23,973 nucleotides of DNA from positions 1-23,973 of the forward strand of contig JBBILC010000085.1 of assembly GCA_037445115.1 (NCBI GenBank). Reading direction: 5' to 3'. The position numbers and the translations under genes are program-made. Numbering within the stretch: the first letter of the stretch is position 1; each line of letters opens with the position of its first letter. The stretch comes from Trichothermofontia sp037445115 (lineage in GTDB: Bacteria > Cyanobacteriota > Cyanobacteriia > B231). The notes under the pieces were generated by a model. That model saw nothing but the letters and a program-made list of their open reading frames with translations, was not told the DNA's origin and did not search any database. Shown piece by piece: positions 22,664-23,973 of this stretch.

Positions 22664-23872
22664 ATGACTGAATCCGTGACGGCGGCCTATGTGCATATTC
22701 CCTTTTGCCGCAGGCGGTGCTATTACTGCGACTTTGCCATTTCCGTGTTGGGCGATCGCCGCCGGGGGGAAGCATCGGGGGCCATTCGCCACTATTTAAC
22801 GGTCCTGGAGCAGGAAATTTGTTTGATGCCCAGCTGTGGTCCAGCCTTAACCACGGTGTTTTTGGGTGGAGGGACGCCCTCCCTGCTGGCAGTTGACCAG
22901 GTTGAGCGCCTGCTGACGGCCCTCGATCGCCAGTTTGGCATTGCGGCGACGGCGGAAATCTCAATGGAGATCGATCCCGGTACCTTTGATCTGGCCCAAC
23001 TTCAGGGCTATCGATCGTTGGGGGTGAATCGGTTCAGCTTGGGCATACAAGCCTTTCAGGATGAATTATTAGCGGCCTGTGGGCGCACCCATCGTATGGT
23101 CGATGTCGTCCAGGCGATGACAGACCTGGAACGGGCTGGGGTTGAGAACTTTAGCCTGGATCTCATTTCTGGTTTACCGGGTCAAACCCTAATCGATTGG
23201 CAAACCTCGCTCCAGCGGGCGATCGCCTGTGGCCCCACCCATCTGTCTACCTATGACCTCACGATCGAGCCGGGTACGGTCTTTGGCCATCGCTACCAGG
23301 CGGGCGAAGCGCCCCTCCCCACGGATACTCTCACTGCCGAGATGTATCGTCTGGCCCAACACACCCTCACTGCTGCGGGTTATGAGCATTACGAAATTTC
23401 CAACTATGCCCGACCGGGCTATCAATGTCGCCACAACCGCGTCTATTGGGAGAATCGCCCCTTCTATGGGTTTGGCATGGGGGCAGCTAGTTACCTGGGG
23501 GGCGATCGCGTCACCCGGCCCCGCACCCAGATAGCCTATGCCGAGTGGGTCAATCAGCTACTGACGGGTACCGAGTCGCCAGCGGACTTGGCCCATCCTG
23601 AGGTCCCATCTGGTGCGACCCACGATCGGCTCCTGGACACGTTAATGTTGGGGTTACGGTTGCGCGAGGGCTTACCCATTGCCGCCCTACAGGAACAGTT
23701 TGGCCCCACCGTCGTGAACACCATTCTCCAAAGCTTGCAAGCATTCCGGGCTAAGGGGTGGGTTGAGATTACCCCCACCGCCCACCAACCGCAAGCGATC
23801 CGCCTCACTGACCCCGAAGGTTTTCTCTTTTCCAATGTCATCTTGGCAACCTTATTTCACCAGTTAACCTGA
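22664..23872 (+). CDS. hemW: HemW-like radical SAM heme chaperone
   Basis: The 402-residue protein belongs to the HemN/HemW radical SAM group. The cluster motif CRRRCYYC uses Cys15, Cys19 and Cys22 and is followed by DFAI. Downstream are FLGGGTPSLL, EISMEIDPGT, RFSLGIQAF, NFSLDLISGLPGQT and HYEISNYARPGYQCRHNRVYW in family order, then the C-terminal HemN-type domain. Proteins of this short type without the extra HemN N-terminal segment are heme chaperones (HemW) rather than coproporphyrinogen dehydrogenases, although many databases call them oxidase-like. ATG 22664 directly follows a GTG at 22661, and either could be used. It is complete, ending 101 bases before the window edge. Confidence 0.9.
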   Translation: MTESVTAAYVHIPFCRRRCYYCDFAISVLGDRRRGEASGAIRHYLTVLEQEICLMPSCGPALTTVFLGGGTPSLLAVDQVERLLTALDRQFGIAATAEISMEIDPGTFDLAQLQGYRSLGVNRFSLGIQAFQDELLAACGRTHRMVDVVQAMTDLERAGVENFSLDLISGLPGQTLIDWQTSLQRAIACGPTHLSTYDLTIEPGTVFGHRYQAGEAPLPTDTLTAEMYRLAQHTLTAAGYEHYEISNYARPGYQCRHNRVYWENRPFYGFGMGAASYLGGDRVTRPRTQIAYAEWVNQLLTGTESPADLAHPEVPSGATHDRLLDTLMLGLRLREGLPIAALQEQFGPTVVNTILQSLQAFRAKGWVEITPTAHQPQAIRLTDPEGFLFSNVILATLFHQLT

Positions 23873-23912
23873 TGGACAGTAGCCAATCTGAAGTTTGGGC
23901 TGGACAGGGCCT

Positions 23913-23973
23913 GAGAGGGTGTTTGAAAAGTCCAGAAACAAGTCGTTTTGGCGACTAAAGTCGCCACTACAAA
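23913..23973. repeat. Interspersed palindromic repeat, possibly the edge of a small mobile element
   Basis: After hemW, GAGAGGGTGTTTGAAAAGTC is followed by AACAAGTCGTTTTG and the hairpin GGCGACTAAAGTCGCC (23950-23965, 7-bp arms, 2-base loop). I remember TGGCGACTTTAGTCGCCA as a frequent interspersed motif in cyanobacteria. The GAGGGTGTTTGAAAAG part has the look of an insertion-sequence or MITE end, but the window stops before this can be tested. Confidence 0.5.

Overview
The window looks like chromosomal DNA from a cyanobacterium. The octamer GCGATCGC (HIP1) occurs several dozen times on both strands. Several genes belong to cyanobacterial versions of their families: a glutamate-cysteine ligase of the cyanobacterial type, a two-domain KaiB-family protein, and small conserved proteins I know only from cyanobacteria. 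Base composition is moderately GC-rich and coding is dense on both strands. I cannot name the genus from the sequence. I see no rRNA, tRNA, CRISPR array, prophage or transposase gene.

Layout. 178-2286 (minus) encodes the two halves of an RCK / potassium-channel / RCK protein, split by one in-frame TAG. 2798-4654 (minus) is an ABC half-exporter. 4866-5909 (plus) is an ArsS-type radical SAM enzyme, convergent with a long disordered basic protein of unknown function (5958-7340, minus). tadA (7832-8377, plus) meets a KaiB-family gene tail to tail; that gene is broken at a nine-base C tract (8374-9167, minus). Next come gshA (9496-10647, plus), an orphan FetB-type permease (minus), a DegT-type sugar aminotransferase (plus), a small conserved secreted or anchored protein (plus) and the rpmI-rplT ribosomal pair (plus).

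14335-16977 (minus) is a molybdate uptake operon, modA-modB-modC. Its modB/modC junction carries a 15-bp tandem repeat and a 62-nt coding overlap. A small SnoaL/NTF2-like protein follows (minus), preceded by a perfect 63-bp tandem duplication. cobO (plus) comes next, then prs with a translationally coupled DUF815 ATPase (minus). The window ends with an AvtA-type aminotransferase and hemW as a plus-strand pair, and part of an interspersed palindromic repeat.

Most genes are housekeeping or cofactor genes: glutathione, cobalamin, molybdate, heme chaperone, PRPP, tRNA inosine and ribosomal proteins. No new multi-gene system is convincingly present. The points most worth checking are the two interrupted genes (K+ channel and KaiB-family), which may be real regulation, real decay or sequence error; the repeat-driven extension of ModB over the modC start; the conserved unknown protein at 5958-7340; and the several short tandem duplications between genes.
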